A DNA stretch of 33,004 nucleotides from Bythopirellula polymerisocia. Lineage in GTDB: Bacteria; Planctomycetota; Planctomycetia; Pirellulales; Lacipirellulaceae. The stretch's first letter is position 1, and each line of letters opens with the position of its first letter. The position numbers and the translations under genes are program-made. The notes below the pieces were generated by a model. The model ran no database searches and was not told the origin of the DNA. It saw only the letters and a program-made list of their open reading frames with translations. Of the stretch, positions 8,741 through 16,547 are shown in pieces. The stretch covers positions 1 through 33,004 of the forward strand of contig NZ_SJPS01000016.1 in the NCBI RefSeq assembly GCF_007860015.1. Direction: 5' to 3'.

Positions 8741-8753
8741 CTCGGAAGTTAGA

Positions 8754-8942
8754 ATGAGCAAACCTCAGTCTGAACCCAATTCGGATGAAAAGAACTTCGA
8801 CACCAAGGAAGTAGTCTTTTACGTCAAGCCGAATGCAACAGACGAAGCGTCTCTCATGGAGTTATCCAAAAAGATCGTCAAGCAGATGCGTAAGTCCCAC
8901 AATGAGTGGCTAGCTCGACAAAACCAGCCGCCGCCGAGTTGA
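8754..8942 (+). CDS. Hypothetical small protein (62 aa)
   Basis: The protein begins MSKPQSEPNSDEKNFDTKEV and ends with a proline-rich tail. GGAAG sits six bases upstream of ATG 8754, so this start is preferred over the longer open frame from 8673, whose extra residues are arginine-rich and overlap the opposite-strand locus. The middle (ASLMELSKKIVKQMRKSHNE) is an amphipathic basic helix. No family is recognised. Confidence 0.5.
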   Translation: MSKPQSEPNSDEKNFDTKEVVFYVKPNATDEASLMELSKKIVKQMRKSHNEWLARQNQPPPS

Positions 8943-9257
8943 TTGAGTCCCGCTAAATAGGCTAGGCGAGACTTTGCATCGACGTGGTCTTTTGGCCCGA
9001 TTGTGGTTGACGCCTAATTGGTCGATCAATTTAATCACTCCTGCCACTCGACGACAGCACTCAATACATAACCATTTAGCATGCCGAGAGGGCAACTTCC
9101 CTCTAACTACCACCGTCCCCAAATATGCTATTGTGCGGATGCCTTCGCATCCTGGAACATGACGATGATAGAGGTAGTTAGCGATACGGCTTTCAAGACT
9201 CACATCGTTCGCAGTACGATAGGATTCGACCCTCAAACTTCCCTGTAACGTGTCCAT
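8910..9257 (-). CDS. BON-domain protein
   Basis: From ATG 9257, which has AAGGAG six bases upstream, the protein has 115 residues. Residues about 16-80 form a BON domain: LESRIANYLYHRH, then the hallmark strand-turn-strand around IRTIAYLGTVVVRGKLPSR, and VAGVIKLIDQLGV. BON domains bind membranes or phospholipid and often occur in envelope-stress proteins. No signal peptide is visible, so this copy may be cytosolic or peripheral. The basic C-terminal tail (RAKRPRRCK) is unusual. Its last 33 bases overlap the end of the convergent 8754-8942 gene. Confidence 0.7.
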   Translation of the reverse strand: MDTLQGSLRVESYRTANDVSLESRIANYLYHRHVPGCEGIRTIAYLGTVVVRGKLPSRHAKWLCIECCRRVAGVIKLIDQLGVNHNRAKRPRRCKVSPSLFSGTQSTRRRLVLSS

Positions 9258-9281
9258 TTTGATCTCCTTCATGTAGATCAT

Positions 9282-9605
9282 TCCGCACGAGAATTCAACC
9301 TATGCATCATCAGAAAACTATTAACTGCTGAGGCAGGAAGGTAGGCAATGCAGGAGAACTCTGCCGAGAGAAACTACCAAGTGACTTCGCCCCTCAAGGC
9401 CGAGCAATCTGCTCAACAAGACGGCTGTTCCACAGCTTGGCATAATTCATGAGGAATATGTCGGTGGTAAACCGCCACTGATTTCTTATCGTCTATTCTC
9501 TGATGAGATTATCAATAGAAACAGACGAACCAAAAAGTTGAGTTTCTAGCCAGCTAAGACAGCTTACGTCACTGAGGCCTAAACTGCGATCCAAGTATAT
9601 TTCGG
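9282..9605. other. Intergenic region with one possible 34-aa frame
   Basis: ATG 9348 opens a 34-codon frame (to 9452) beginning MQENSAERNYQVTSPLKAEQ and preceded by GGAAGG at good spacing. The product is polar and unrecognised. It may be a small protein or chance. Nothing else is seen here. Confidence 0.25.
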
Positions 9606-9767
9606 CTACAGCATTTTCTCTCGTTCTTCCGCGATGAACTTGTGTAGGACAGTTTCACCTGCAATCTGCTGGGTCCGCATCCTTGCCACTTTGCTGGCGG
9701 TCCCTCCCCAGGCACCTGCCACCTTGTCGAGCGGCCATTCTAGCCATCGTTGAAGCAACGTCTTCAT
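9606..9767 (-). CDS. Possible small protein (53 aa or longer)
   Basis: The frame from ATG 9767 reads MKTLLQRWLEWPLDKVAGAW and continues to EEREKML. It looks like one long amphipathic helical protein. It can be extended to a TTG at 9851, but neither start has a ribosome-binding site. No family is recognised, and it may not be real. Confidence 0.25.
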   Translation of the reverse strand: MKTLLQRWLEWPLDKVAGAWGGTASKVARMRTQQIAGETVLHKFIAEEREKML

Positions 9768-9949
9768 CGAATCAATAGAAGCGACGAATTCCAAGAGATA
9801 CAAGATTGTGTGTAGGCAATGGTGAAGATAACCAGAAGTCAACTCAAGCAATTACTCACTTTTCCCACATCGATGTTTACATTCCTTCACAAAAATAGCT
9901 AAGTTGCCTACGTCATCATTTTAGACCGATTAAACGGCAAGGAAAACGG

Positions 9950-10375
9950 ATGGATATTGCTACAGGCGACCGCGGGCGGGATGGAAAGTTCACCAAAGGC
10001 AATCCTGGTGGACCTGGCAGACCTCGCAAGGAACGGGAATCGCTCTACATGCACGCCTTCTGCCATGTTCTTGGTCCTGGCGCGCTGGCTGAGATCGTCG
10101 ATGCGATGCGGGAAAAGGCCTTGGGAGGCTCGGTGGCGGCTGCCCGGTTGCTCATGGAATTTGCGATGGGCAAGCCCCTCATGCAGCTCGAGGTGTCAGC
10201 CTCGGAGGGGGAAGAATTCCGCGTCGCTGGCATGTCGCCTGGGGCTATGCAGCAGAAGTACCTCAATCGGCTGCTTGAGAAGATTCAGGAACGGCTGGAT
10301 TACGAAAAGACTCTGGAAGCCCAAGGTTATCAAGTGAAATTCTCGCACGGTGTTGATGAAGACAGCGGCGAGTAG
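9950..10375 (+). CDS. DUF5681-domain protein
   Basis: The N-terminus carries the GRDGKFTKGNPGGPGRPR motif (residues 9-26) that defines DUF5681, a short Gly/Pro/Arg-rich segment common in phage- and mobile-element-associated proteins that resemble small terminase or DNA-binding subunits. The remaining 115 residues are helical (ALAEIVDAMREKALGGSVAA, QKYLNRLLEKIQERLDYEK). AAGGA lies seven bases before the ATG. No phage gene is next to it, so a viral origin is only a possibility. The frame at 9957-10337 is a shadow. Confidence 0.7.
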   Translation: MDIATGDRGRDGKFTKGNPGGPGRPRKERESLYMHAFCHVLGPGALAEIVDAMREKALGGSVAAARLLMEFAMGKPLMQLEVSASEGEEFRVAGMSPGAMQQKYLNRLLEKIQERLDYEKTLEAQGYQVKFSHGVDEDSGE

Positions 10376-10804
10376 CAAGTGTCAGGGAATTGGTCACCCG
10401 TGCCCAGTTTGCTGTTCCAAGTAAACGACCATGGGCTGCTGCACCGAGCAGCTGATTTTCGGTCAGTTCTCGGCACGTCGATTTCGGGCATAAATTTAGA
10501 GACGTTGGCACCAGAAGATCCAGCAGCCAAATTGCTGATGGCCGATCGGTGTCCAAGAAACTGACGTTTCGCGGTTTCTCCATGGCCACCGTATCCCCCT
10601 TTAGGGGGGCACTAACTCGCAGAGGTGATTTTCACCGACGGCAGTTTGCCAATTCGGTTTGGCGCCGAGGTTGATGCATCCGCTGCGGATTGCGGCGAGG
10701 GCGAATTCACAGCGGTGCGGACACCTCAGCAGGTTCCGATGCGATTCCAGAGTGGCAAAAAGGCGTTTGCTGACCTGGATCACGCATCAATGAGTTCTTG
10801 ATAC
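10376..10804. other. Intergenic region, no confident gene
   Basis: A plus-strand frame around 10622-10798 (EVIFTDGSLPIRFGAEVDAS near its start) and an opposing frame at 10601-10783 both look mildly coding but lack starts with ribosome-binding sites and recognisable domains. One may be a gene remnant. Confidence 0.35.
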
Positions 10805-11803
10805 TCACAAGGTGGTGCGCCGCCTGCTTGTGAGGTAGTTTACGACGGCCGCGAGCGAGAGCAGCACCCAGATCGACGGCTCAGGCACAGCCTTCGAAGC
10901 TGCCGATAGTGGAACATTCGTGGCATAGTTGGCTTGCCAAACATCCAGGTCGCCGATGCTCGGGTCGCCTTGCCAAACAAGAAAATCATGCCCATCGACG
11001 TCACCGTCTCTGTCGAAATCGCTGCTCATTTCACCACGACTACCTAAAAGTGCTTCAGCAAATGTTGATGCCACGACTAGATTATCAACCAATTGAGTAC
11101 CGTAATAGTCGCTGCTTTGACGGAGCGTAAAAGACTCAATGATTTGCATGGTGCTGTGACCCATGCTGGAGATACTCGGACTCAATTCATCAACAGGATT
11201 GAGCCACAGCATGCTCTCACCAGTTACGGCATTCCAGTTAATAACGACACGGTAAAACGTGTCGAAATACAGGCCAGTTCCCCATGCAGTTCCCTCATTG
11301 AGCCGGCTGCCATTGGCATTGATCGCAAGTCGGAAATCGCCATCTCCTGCTGGGGCAAGGACACCTGTGCGAGCCCTAAAGTGATTGGTCAAACGGCTCG
11401 ACTTTAGATGGGCGAAGTTGGAACCCTCTTCATCTAGATTAATGATGTCGCTGTTTGCGGCGCTCGGGAGCATGAAATCAAACCTGGCATAGGTCGTGGC
11501 GTCTAAAGATTGGTGGGTGAATTCTGTGTTCGCATCTTCGCGTCCACCACTGCCTTTCCCTTGACTTAAGCTGGCCATTCCATTGACGACTTGGATTGGG
11601 GTATTGCCTTCGTCAGTATGAGCAGCCCACGCCAATCCTGGTCCTGGATTAGGTGCCTGACCTACGAGATTGCCATTCGGATGCGAAAAATCTTCCTCAG
11701 CCAATATGACCGCCTTGGCTGGCTCTGCTACGAAAGAAAAACCAACGAAATTCATTAGCAGGAAATAGTATTTATAAGAATGCCAGGATCGTTGGATACG
11801 CAT
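10805..11803 (-). CDS. PEP-CTERM secreted protein with dockerin-like calcium motif (paralog 1)
   Basis: The protein has 332 residues: a signal peptide, a roughly 220-residue beta-rich domain (EDFSHPNGNLVGQ near the start), a calcium-loop segment DFDRDGDVDGHDFLVWQ and the C-terminal sorting signal VPEPSIWVLLSLAAVV followed by RRR. PEP-CTERM tails are recognised by exosortase and anchor proteins at the cell envelope. The core resembles a concanavalin/LamG-like sheet fold but has no catalytic motif I can name. It is a paralog of 19959-20774 and 20846-21898. Unlike those two, its start lacks a ribosome-binding site, and an IS110 element begins about 90 bp upstream. Confidence 0.85.
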   Translation of the reverse strand: MRIQRSWHSYKYYFLLMNFVGFSFVAEPAKAVILAEEDFSHPNGNLVGQAPNPGPGLAWAAHTDEGNTPIQVVNGMASLSQGKGSGGREDANTEFTHQSLDATTYARFDFMLPSAANSDIINLDEEGSNFAHLKSSRLTNHFRARTGVLAPAGDGDFRLAINANGSRLNEGTAWGTGLYFDTFYRVVINWNAVTGESMLWLNPVDELSPSISSMGHSTMQIIESFTLRQSSDYYGTQLVDNLVVASTFAEALLGSRGEMSSDFDRDGDVDGHDFLVWQGDPSIGDLDVWQANYATNVPLSAASKAVPEPSIWVLLSLAAVVNYLTSRRRTTL

Positions 11804-11910
11804 AAGTTGTACGACTTAAATTGTAATGTCATTCCAGTTGCGAACTAACAGCGTAGCACTGAATGCTTTTATCCCTGTGTATGCATCTTCACCGCCTTAT
11901 AGCATTCCAC

Positions 11911-12160
11911 TGACCCCGGCTTTGTGCGTATCGCAGGAACGGTGGCCTTTCACCGGCCTGGAGTTTCTGCGGTGCGGAATCACAAAGCCGCGCGCGGTAT
12001 TCTTTGAGAATGGTAGCCAGCGTGGCGTTACGGATATCACCGCCAGCCGCCCGACGGCTTATTGCAGACTTCCGAACGCCACGCTCGCTTCGCCCCAAAC
12101 GGATCACTCAGATGACGCTCAGCAAAGCTCCCTATAAGGACTCCGCCGGACGAAGCATGG
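11911..12160 (+). ncRNA. Predicted IS110 bridge RNA, copy A
   Basis: Three stem-loops fold in order. (1) CGGCTTTGTG 11917-11926 pairs with 11981-11990, with an inner 7-bp helix 11930-11936/11967-11973 that covaries with copy B. (2) GCGTGGCGTT 12020-12029 pairs with 12075-12084, closed by CGGA/TCCG; it contains TCACCGCC 12037-12044 (matching the left flank), a small AGCCG/CGGCT hairpin, then TATTGCAG 12060-12067 (complement of the right flank, one mismatch). (3) GCTTCG 12087-12092 pairs with 12151-12156, with inner CGGA/TCCG; its loop holds CTCAGATG 12107-12114 (same as the right end) and CTATAAGG 12132-12139 (complement of the left end). This is the known bridge-RNA order: 5' stem-loop, target loop, donor loop. 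Confidence 0.8.
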
Positions 12161-12203
12161 ACTACCGATTTACCAACTGGCCATCTTACAAAGGAGTCGG
12201 ATC

Positions 12204-13463
12204 ATGAATCAACCAACCGCACAACCTGGCCTCTTCATCGGAATCGACTGGGCCGACCAGAAGCACGACATCCATGCCATTGATCGAGAGGGCAAGGGAT
12301 TTCACCAACAACTCGAGCACTCGGCCGAGAGCATTGACGCCTGGGTCGCCGAGATGCTCAAGCTCGCCGGCGGTCAGCCCATCGCCATCATGCTGGAGCA
12401 GTCTCGTGGAGCTCTGATCTATGCGCTCATGTTTCGCGAGAACGTGCTACTCTATCCGGTCAATCCGAAGCAATTGGCCCGCTATCGAGACAGCTACCCT
12501 GGCGGCGGCAAGAGCGATCCCACGGACGCCATGTATCTGGCACGGATGCTGCTTGAACGAATCACGACGCTGAAGGCCTGGCAGCCGGACGATGAAAACA
12601 CGCGGCTGATCGCCAACTTGTCCCAGCAGCGGCGTAAGCTCGTCGACGGTCAAACGAAACTGCGACTGCAGCTAACGGCCCTCTTGAAGTCGTGTTTTCC
12701 GGTCGTTTTGGAGCTTTTCGGCAAGCAGCACCAGCTACCCCTGTTGCTCAGTGTGCTGTGTCGATGGTCCGACCCTCGCCAGTTACGGCGCGCCGATCGT
12801 CGGCTCATTCGCCGCGTCCTGAGTGAGCACTCCGTACGCAACGAACAGCAGCAGAAGGAAATCCTCGAGCGGATTCGTGCGGCCCAGCTACTGACCCGCG
12901 ATGACGCGCAAATTACCCCATCGGCGATGGCGGTCAAGCTGTTGGCCCATCAGATCCAACAATCTCTGAAGGCGATTGAGGAGTTTGATGCCGCGATCGA
13001 CGAAGCGATGAAGCAACATCCCGACGCGCACTTGTTCACAAATCTGCGTGGCGCCGGCAGCGCGCTGGCGCCACGCCTCCTCTGTGCCTTCGGCTCGCAG
13101 CGGGATCGCTGGGAAGATGCCGACAGCCTAGCGTCGTTCAGTGGGATTGCCCCTGTGACGAAGCAGAGTGGCAAACAACGCCACGTCCACCGGCGATTCG
13201 CTTGTCCCAAGTATCTCCGGCAGACGTTTCACGAGTTTGCCGACTGTGCACGACGGTTTTGTCCGTGGAGCAAAGCCCGCTATCGCATGCTCCGCGACCG
13301 CGGCATGAAGCATCACGCGGCGCTGCGAAAGATAGCCCGTAGCTGGATCAGAATACTGTTTCGCGTCTGGAAGACACGAGTACCATTCGACTGTGATCGC
13401 TACATCGCCAACCTGAAACAACGCTGCCCAGATATCATTCCCTACCTCGCCCAAGAAAACTAA
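12204..13463 (+). CDS. IS110-family transposase (copy A)
   Basis: This 419-residue recombinase has the two IS110 domains. The N-terminal DEDD RuvC-like domain shows D15 in GIDWADQKHD, E65 in IMLEQSRG and D105/D108 in SDPTDAMYLA. The C-terminal Transposase_20 domain contains LRGAGSALAPRLLCAFGS at about 281-298 and SGIAPVTKQSGK, whose serine (S322) is the likely nucleophile. A coiled-coil-like linker lies between them. The enzyme works with a bridge RNA to join element and target at a shared dinucleotide. AAAGGAG precedes the ATG by about eight bases. It aligns without gaps with the copy at 28380-29639 at roughly three-quarters identity by eye, so it is a separate element and not a fresh duplicate. 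The frame is intact. Confidence 0.97.
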   Translation: MNQPTAQPGLFIGIDWADQKHDIHAIDREGKGFHQQLEHSAESIDAWVAEMLKLAGGQPIAIMLEQSRGALIYALMFRENVLLYPVNPKQLARYRDSYPGGGKSDPTDAMYLARMLLERITTLKAWQPDDENTRLIANLSQQRRKLVDGQTKLRLQLTALLKSCFPVVLELFGKQHQLPLLLSVLCRWSDPRQLRRADRRLIRRVLSEHSVRNEQQQKEILERIRAAQLLTRDDAQITPSAMAVKLLAHQIQQSLKAIEEFDAAIDEAMKQHPDAHLFTNLRGAGSALAPRLLCAFGSQRDRWEDADSLASFSGIAPVTKQSGKQRHVHRRFACPKYLRQTFHEFADCARRFCPWSKARYRMLRDRGMKHHAALRKIARSWIRILFRVWKTRVPFDCDRYIANLKQRCPDIIPYLAQEN

Positions 13464-13538
13464 AAATTATCCGCAAGATCCCTTGCCTAGAACTCAGATG
13501 TCTGCTATATGAAGAATGCTTAGATTCCAAGAGCCAAT

Positions 13539-14288
13539 TCATTCGTTTTTCCGACCGCCTTGTTTTCCTTCTCGTTTCCCTTCACCTGGAGCAGATCGCT
13601 TAGTTCCACCAGCGCGAAAAGCCGTTGCTTCATCCCATTTTGTCAATTCTTCTTCGCTTAAAAGCTTGGCGAGACCAGCGTCGAGGGACGATTTCAGAGT
13701 ACGCGCCGAGACGCTTGAGAATCTCGCGCCTTCAGCAGTAGCTGCGTTTCTTGCCTTTCCATAGTCAACAATGTAATCAAAGGTTAATTGCAACGCATCT
13801 TGTTTCTTTTGGTCATCTAATTGGAACTCTTCAATTTGAGATACGTAGCGGTCCCAACGAGGATTGAAGCTGCCCAGCGACAATATCGCTCCTTCGATTT
13901 GTTCGGAACTCAGAATCGTGCTAATCGCAGCTTTAAGTTGCTCTCGTTGTTTTACATTCTCTTCTTCACGCATTTCAGCTTTGTCGTCGCTCGCATCATC
14001 AGACTTGGGCAGCTCTTTCAAGGCCACTTTACGAGCCTCGCGAGATGCTTGATAGACATTGACTAATTGGTCGCTTTTTTCCTTGGATAAGCCTAGCTTT
14101 GTAGCAACGGTTTCGGCTTGGAGTTTCCAAGTGTCGGCTGAAACCTTGGGCTTTTTTGATTCCCCACCCCTCGGGTCCCCAGTGACCGCAGATTGTTGGG
14201 CGTTCGCGATGGAAAAAAAACAAATTGAGCAAAACAATAGAACAATTCGAGAACAAATCGACTGTGGAATGAGAGAATTGTGATTCAT
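13539..14288 (-). CDS. Secreted helical protein, last gene of a four-gene operon
   Basis: ATG 14288 (AAAGGAA upstream) gives 249 residues with a signal peptide ending near IANAQQ. The mature part is charged and helical, with the pattern WKLQAETVATKLGLSKEKSD followed by LVNVYQASREARKVALKEL. It resembles small exported planctomycete/Bacteroidetes proteins such as DUF3826 or Spy-like families, but I am not certain of either. The tail is rich in Gly, Lys and Arg. The open frame continues to 14351 into the upstream gene; I reject that start. It follows the PQQ-propeller gene by about 60 bp and is probably co-transcribed. Confidence 0.65.
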   Translation of the reverse strand: MNHNSLIPQSICSRIVLLFCSICFFSIANAQQSAVTGDPRGGESKKPKVSADTWKLQAETVATKLGLSKEKSDQLVNVYQASREARKVALKELPKSDDASDDKAEMREEENVKQREQLKAAISTILSSEQIEGAILSLGSFNPRWDRYVSQIEEFQLDDQKKQDALQLTFDYIVDYGKARNAATAEGARFSSVSARTLKSSLDAGLAKLLSEEELTKWDEATAFRAGGTKRSAPGEGKREGKQGGRKNE

Positions 14289-14347
14289 TGATGGTTCCTT
14301 TATCTTACGAGTGGAAGCCGTTGATACGGCACAGTGGATATTTGACT

Positions 14348-15760
14348 TCAATCGTTGCTAATGCAGTATAAGTGGTGCTGTCCCCGCAAAAAAATATCAT
14401 TGTCAACGATTACGGGTGAAGCACTGAAACTTTCGTCGAGAGAGTTTGTAGCAAGCACGTGAAACTCTCGGCCATGTCTAATCACAAGTGTATTGCCATC
14501 GCGATCTGCAATGTATATTTTCTTCGCTGCCCCTGCCAATGAGCAGTAAATCGTGCCAAGGTCCGGCAACCGTTTGGGACCGTAGACGACTTCGCCCGTC
14601 GTGGCATCTACACACAAAAGAATTCCTGTCTCTCCCTTAGTAAAGTAGAGTAAATCGTCGTAAATCAGAGGGGATGCAACATAGGGAGCTGCCTTATCAA
14701 ATTGCCACACGAGTTCACCAGAGTCTGTGATGTCGCCAGCTGAATCTAGCGATATGGCGTTGACTGCATATCCAAGATACCCCGTCATACAATACACAAT
14801 CCCCTTTTTAGCAATGGGTGATGGAATAGGGCTTTTTACTTGGCCACCACACTCCCAGATAAGTTCTCCGTTAGCTAGATCGTAGCTTCGAGTACGACCT
14901 GTAGCGTTGGTCACCACTTGTAGGACGCCATTATGCTCGACAATGAGCGGAGTTCCCCAAGTAGTTTCTTCGTCACGGGCTTTGCGCCACCGCTCTTCCC
15001 CCGTCTTCGCATTCAAACAGGTGATGAATGACTCACCCTCGTGGTCCCAATTGACGAGGACTGAATCTCCATAGAGAACTGGGGAGATCGCTTCACCAAA
15101 ACCACGTCTGGTTTGCATTTTTCCCAAGTCAGTATCCCATAGCAACTCGCCGTCGAATGTATAGCAGTAGATCCCATAGGACCCAAATGACGCAATAATT
15201 TTCTGGCCATCAGTAGTAGGAGAAGCCGATGCGTAACCATGAGTAGGATGATGTCCGTCGTGCGGTACCGCTTCATTTGCGGTTCTTTGCCAGAGCACTT
15301 CTCCAGTATGCCGATCAAGACAGAGTATCTCGAATCGGTGGATCGTCTTAGGACGCGGTACCGATAGCACTTGCCCTGCTTTTCCTCCTTTTCTTACCCC
15401 CTTCCGGCCACCACGACGGATCGGGGATTCAGTTTCCTCTTCTAGGTTTGCCTCCGAACGTTCAAATAAGCTATCCGGCCGGAGGCCTGTATCGACGGCG
15501 GTCAAGATAATAATGCGATTATCCCAGACAATAGGAGTCGCACTACCACTTCCTGGAATCTCAACTTTCCACTTAATGTTGGTCGATTCATTCCACTCGA
15601 GTGGAGGATTGCCGTTGGGCGAAAGACCATCTGCATCAGGCCCGCGCCACTGGTGCCAATTGCTAAGTCTCTCACTGGCAAAATTTGGAGCAAGTTCACC
15701 TGCTGACAAGAGTGATGGCAGCGATAGTAGAAGCAGTGTAATTGCACCCGCAAGGTTCAT
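14348..15760 (-). CDS. Secreted PQQ-binding-like beta-propeller protein
   Basis: ATG 15760 gives 470 residues: a signal peptide (MNLAGAITLLLLSLPSLLSA), then repeated propeller blades with the family signatures WHQWRGPDADGLSPNG, CLDRHTGEVLWQRTANE, CLNAKTGEERWRK and CVDATTGEVVYGP. Blades of the type DxxTGxxxW are shared by PQQ dehydrogenases and BamB, but the PQQ-ligating residues of true quinoprotein dehydrogenases are not evident. Planctomycete members are usually periplasmic and sit next to carbohydrate genes. The start lies one base beyond the stop of the DUF1080 gene, so translation is tightly coupled. The longer frame to 15913 overlaps that gene and is rejected. Confidence 0.88.
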   Translation of the reverse strand: MNLAGAITLLLLSLPSLLSAGELAPNFASERLSNWHQWRGPDADGLSPNGNPPLEWNESTNIKWKVEIPGSGSATPIVWDNRIIILTAVDTGLRPDSLFERSEANLEEETESPIRRGGRKGVRKGGKAGQVLSVPRPKTIHRFEILCLDRHTGEVLWQRTANEAVPHDGHHPTHGYASASPTTDGQKIIASFGSYGIYCYTFDGELLWDTDLGKMQTRRGFGEAISPVLYGDSVLVNWDHEGESFITCLNAKTGEERWRKARDEETTWGTPLIVEHNGVLQVVTNATGRTRSYDLANGELIWECGGQVKSPIPSPIAKKGIVYCMTGYLGYAVNAISLDSAGDITDSGELVWQFDKAAPYVASPLIYDDLLYFTKGETGILLCVDATTGEVVYGPKRLPDLGTIYCSLAGAAKKIYIADRDGNTLVIRHGREFHVLATNSLDESFSASPVIVDNDIFLRGQHHLYCISND

Positions 15761-15761
15761 G

Positions 15762-16547
15762 CTATCTTGCCTTGTCCACAATCCAAATATTGCGAAACTG
15801 GTAGGGAGTTCCATGCTCTTGAAGCATGATGGGGCCGCTTGAAGCGTCACCGAACCGCTTAGCAGCACCTTTACGATTGCCCAACTCCACGTCGTCGTGA
15901 ATAATCGCCCCATTAAGTGCTACTGTAGCACGAGCTTTCTCGGTAAGAACATTATTCGAATCAAATCGGGGTGCTCGGAAATCGATGTCGAAGGTTTGCC
16001 ACTGCATTGGGGGTGCCGCCATAGATGAGAGGGGCGCAATCGTCTTCGTCAAGTTGGTAAACGCTCCGCATTGAGAGCCATCGGGATTGTCGTAGGAGTC
16101 GTTGATATTCAGCTCGTATCGAGCTAAAAGATACACACCTCCATTAGTCTTCTCACCAAGAACACGGAATTCTAAATGAAGTTTGAAGTCAGTGAACCGC
16201 TGCTTGGTAATAATCGAGCCAGACCCAGGTATGGCCTCTAATACTTCGCCAGAAATGAGCTTCCAATTCGCTGGACCACCTGGTTCTTCCCAGTTCTTTC
16301 CTTTTTGACACGCCCAACCGTCGAGATTGCTCCCATCAAACAGTACGACTGCATCGTGCGGCGGTGACGCATTCAGCGTCGGAGAAGGCCTATAGTCACG
16401 TTGCAACACAGTTTCTGGAACAACAGCTCTGCTAGGCACTGCCTCGGTGCCAATGGCGAAGTTGCCATTAATCAACATGGATATTGCAACGAACAAGGCT
16501 CGCGTGATGTGTATTAACAATGGTCGATTGCTTTCTCGGAAAATCAC
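15762..16547 (-). CDS. DUF1080 (3-keto-disaccharide hydrolase-like) secreted protein
   Basis: The 261-residue protein has a signal peptide and one DUF1080 domain from about residue 66: VVLFDGSNLDGWACQKGKN, then LHLEFRV, NGGVYLLARYELNI and a C-terminal RNIWIVD strand. The family has a concanavalin-like sandwich fold, and some members cleave 3-keto-glycosides produced by oxidoreductases. It starts at a GTG overlapping the TGA of the preceding TIM-barrel gene by four bases. Together with that gene and the propeller it forms one transcription unit, suggesting a shared periplasmic step in sugar breakdown. Confidence 0.88.
   Translation of the reverse strand: MIFRESNRPLLIHITRALFVAISMLINGNFAIGTEAVPSRAVVPETVLQRDYRPSPTLNASPPHDAVVLFDGSNLDGWACQKGKNWEEPGGPANWKLISGEVLEAIPGSGSIITKQRFTDFKLHLEFRVLGEKTNGGVYLLARYELNINDSYDNPDGSQCGAFTNLTKTIAPLSSMAAPPMQWQTFDIDFRAPRFDSNNVLTEKARATVALNGAIIHDDVELGNRKGAAKRFGDASSGPIMLQEHGTPYQFRNIWIVDKAR

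Larger units (their letters stand above)
11896..13503 (+). mobile_element. IS110-family insertion sequence, copy A
   Basis: Both ends are inferred by comparison with copy B. The left end is CT core at 11896-11897 followed by TATAGCAT. The right end is CTCAGATGT at 13493-13501 followed by the second CT at 13502-13503. There are no terminal inverted repeats or target duplication beyond the CT, as expected for IS110. The order is a 306-bp noncoding left end, the transposase, then a 40-bp right end. The left end is about the same length as in copy B (CCTTATAG to ATG is 309 bp in both), which supports the boundaries. Flanks before insertion would be TCACCGC-CT-GCTATATG. Confidence 0.8.

Noticed and set aside
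11930..11973. The variable 7-base segments of the first stem-loop as target guides
   Set aside because: They are complementary to each other in both copies and covary, so they form a helix. The flanks match the second stem-loop instead.
11889..13502. TC as the core dinucleotide of the IS110 elements
   Set aside because: TC at -6 of CCTTATAG fits both left ends, but CT directly before TATAG fits left ends, right ends and three of the four guides better.
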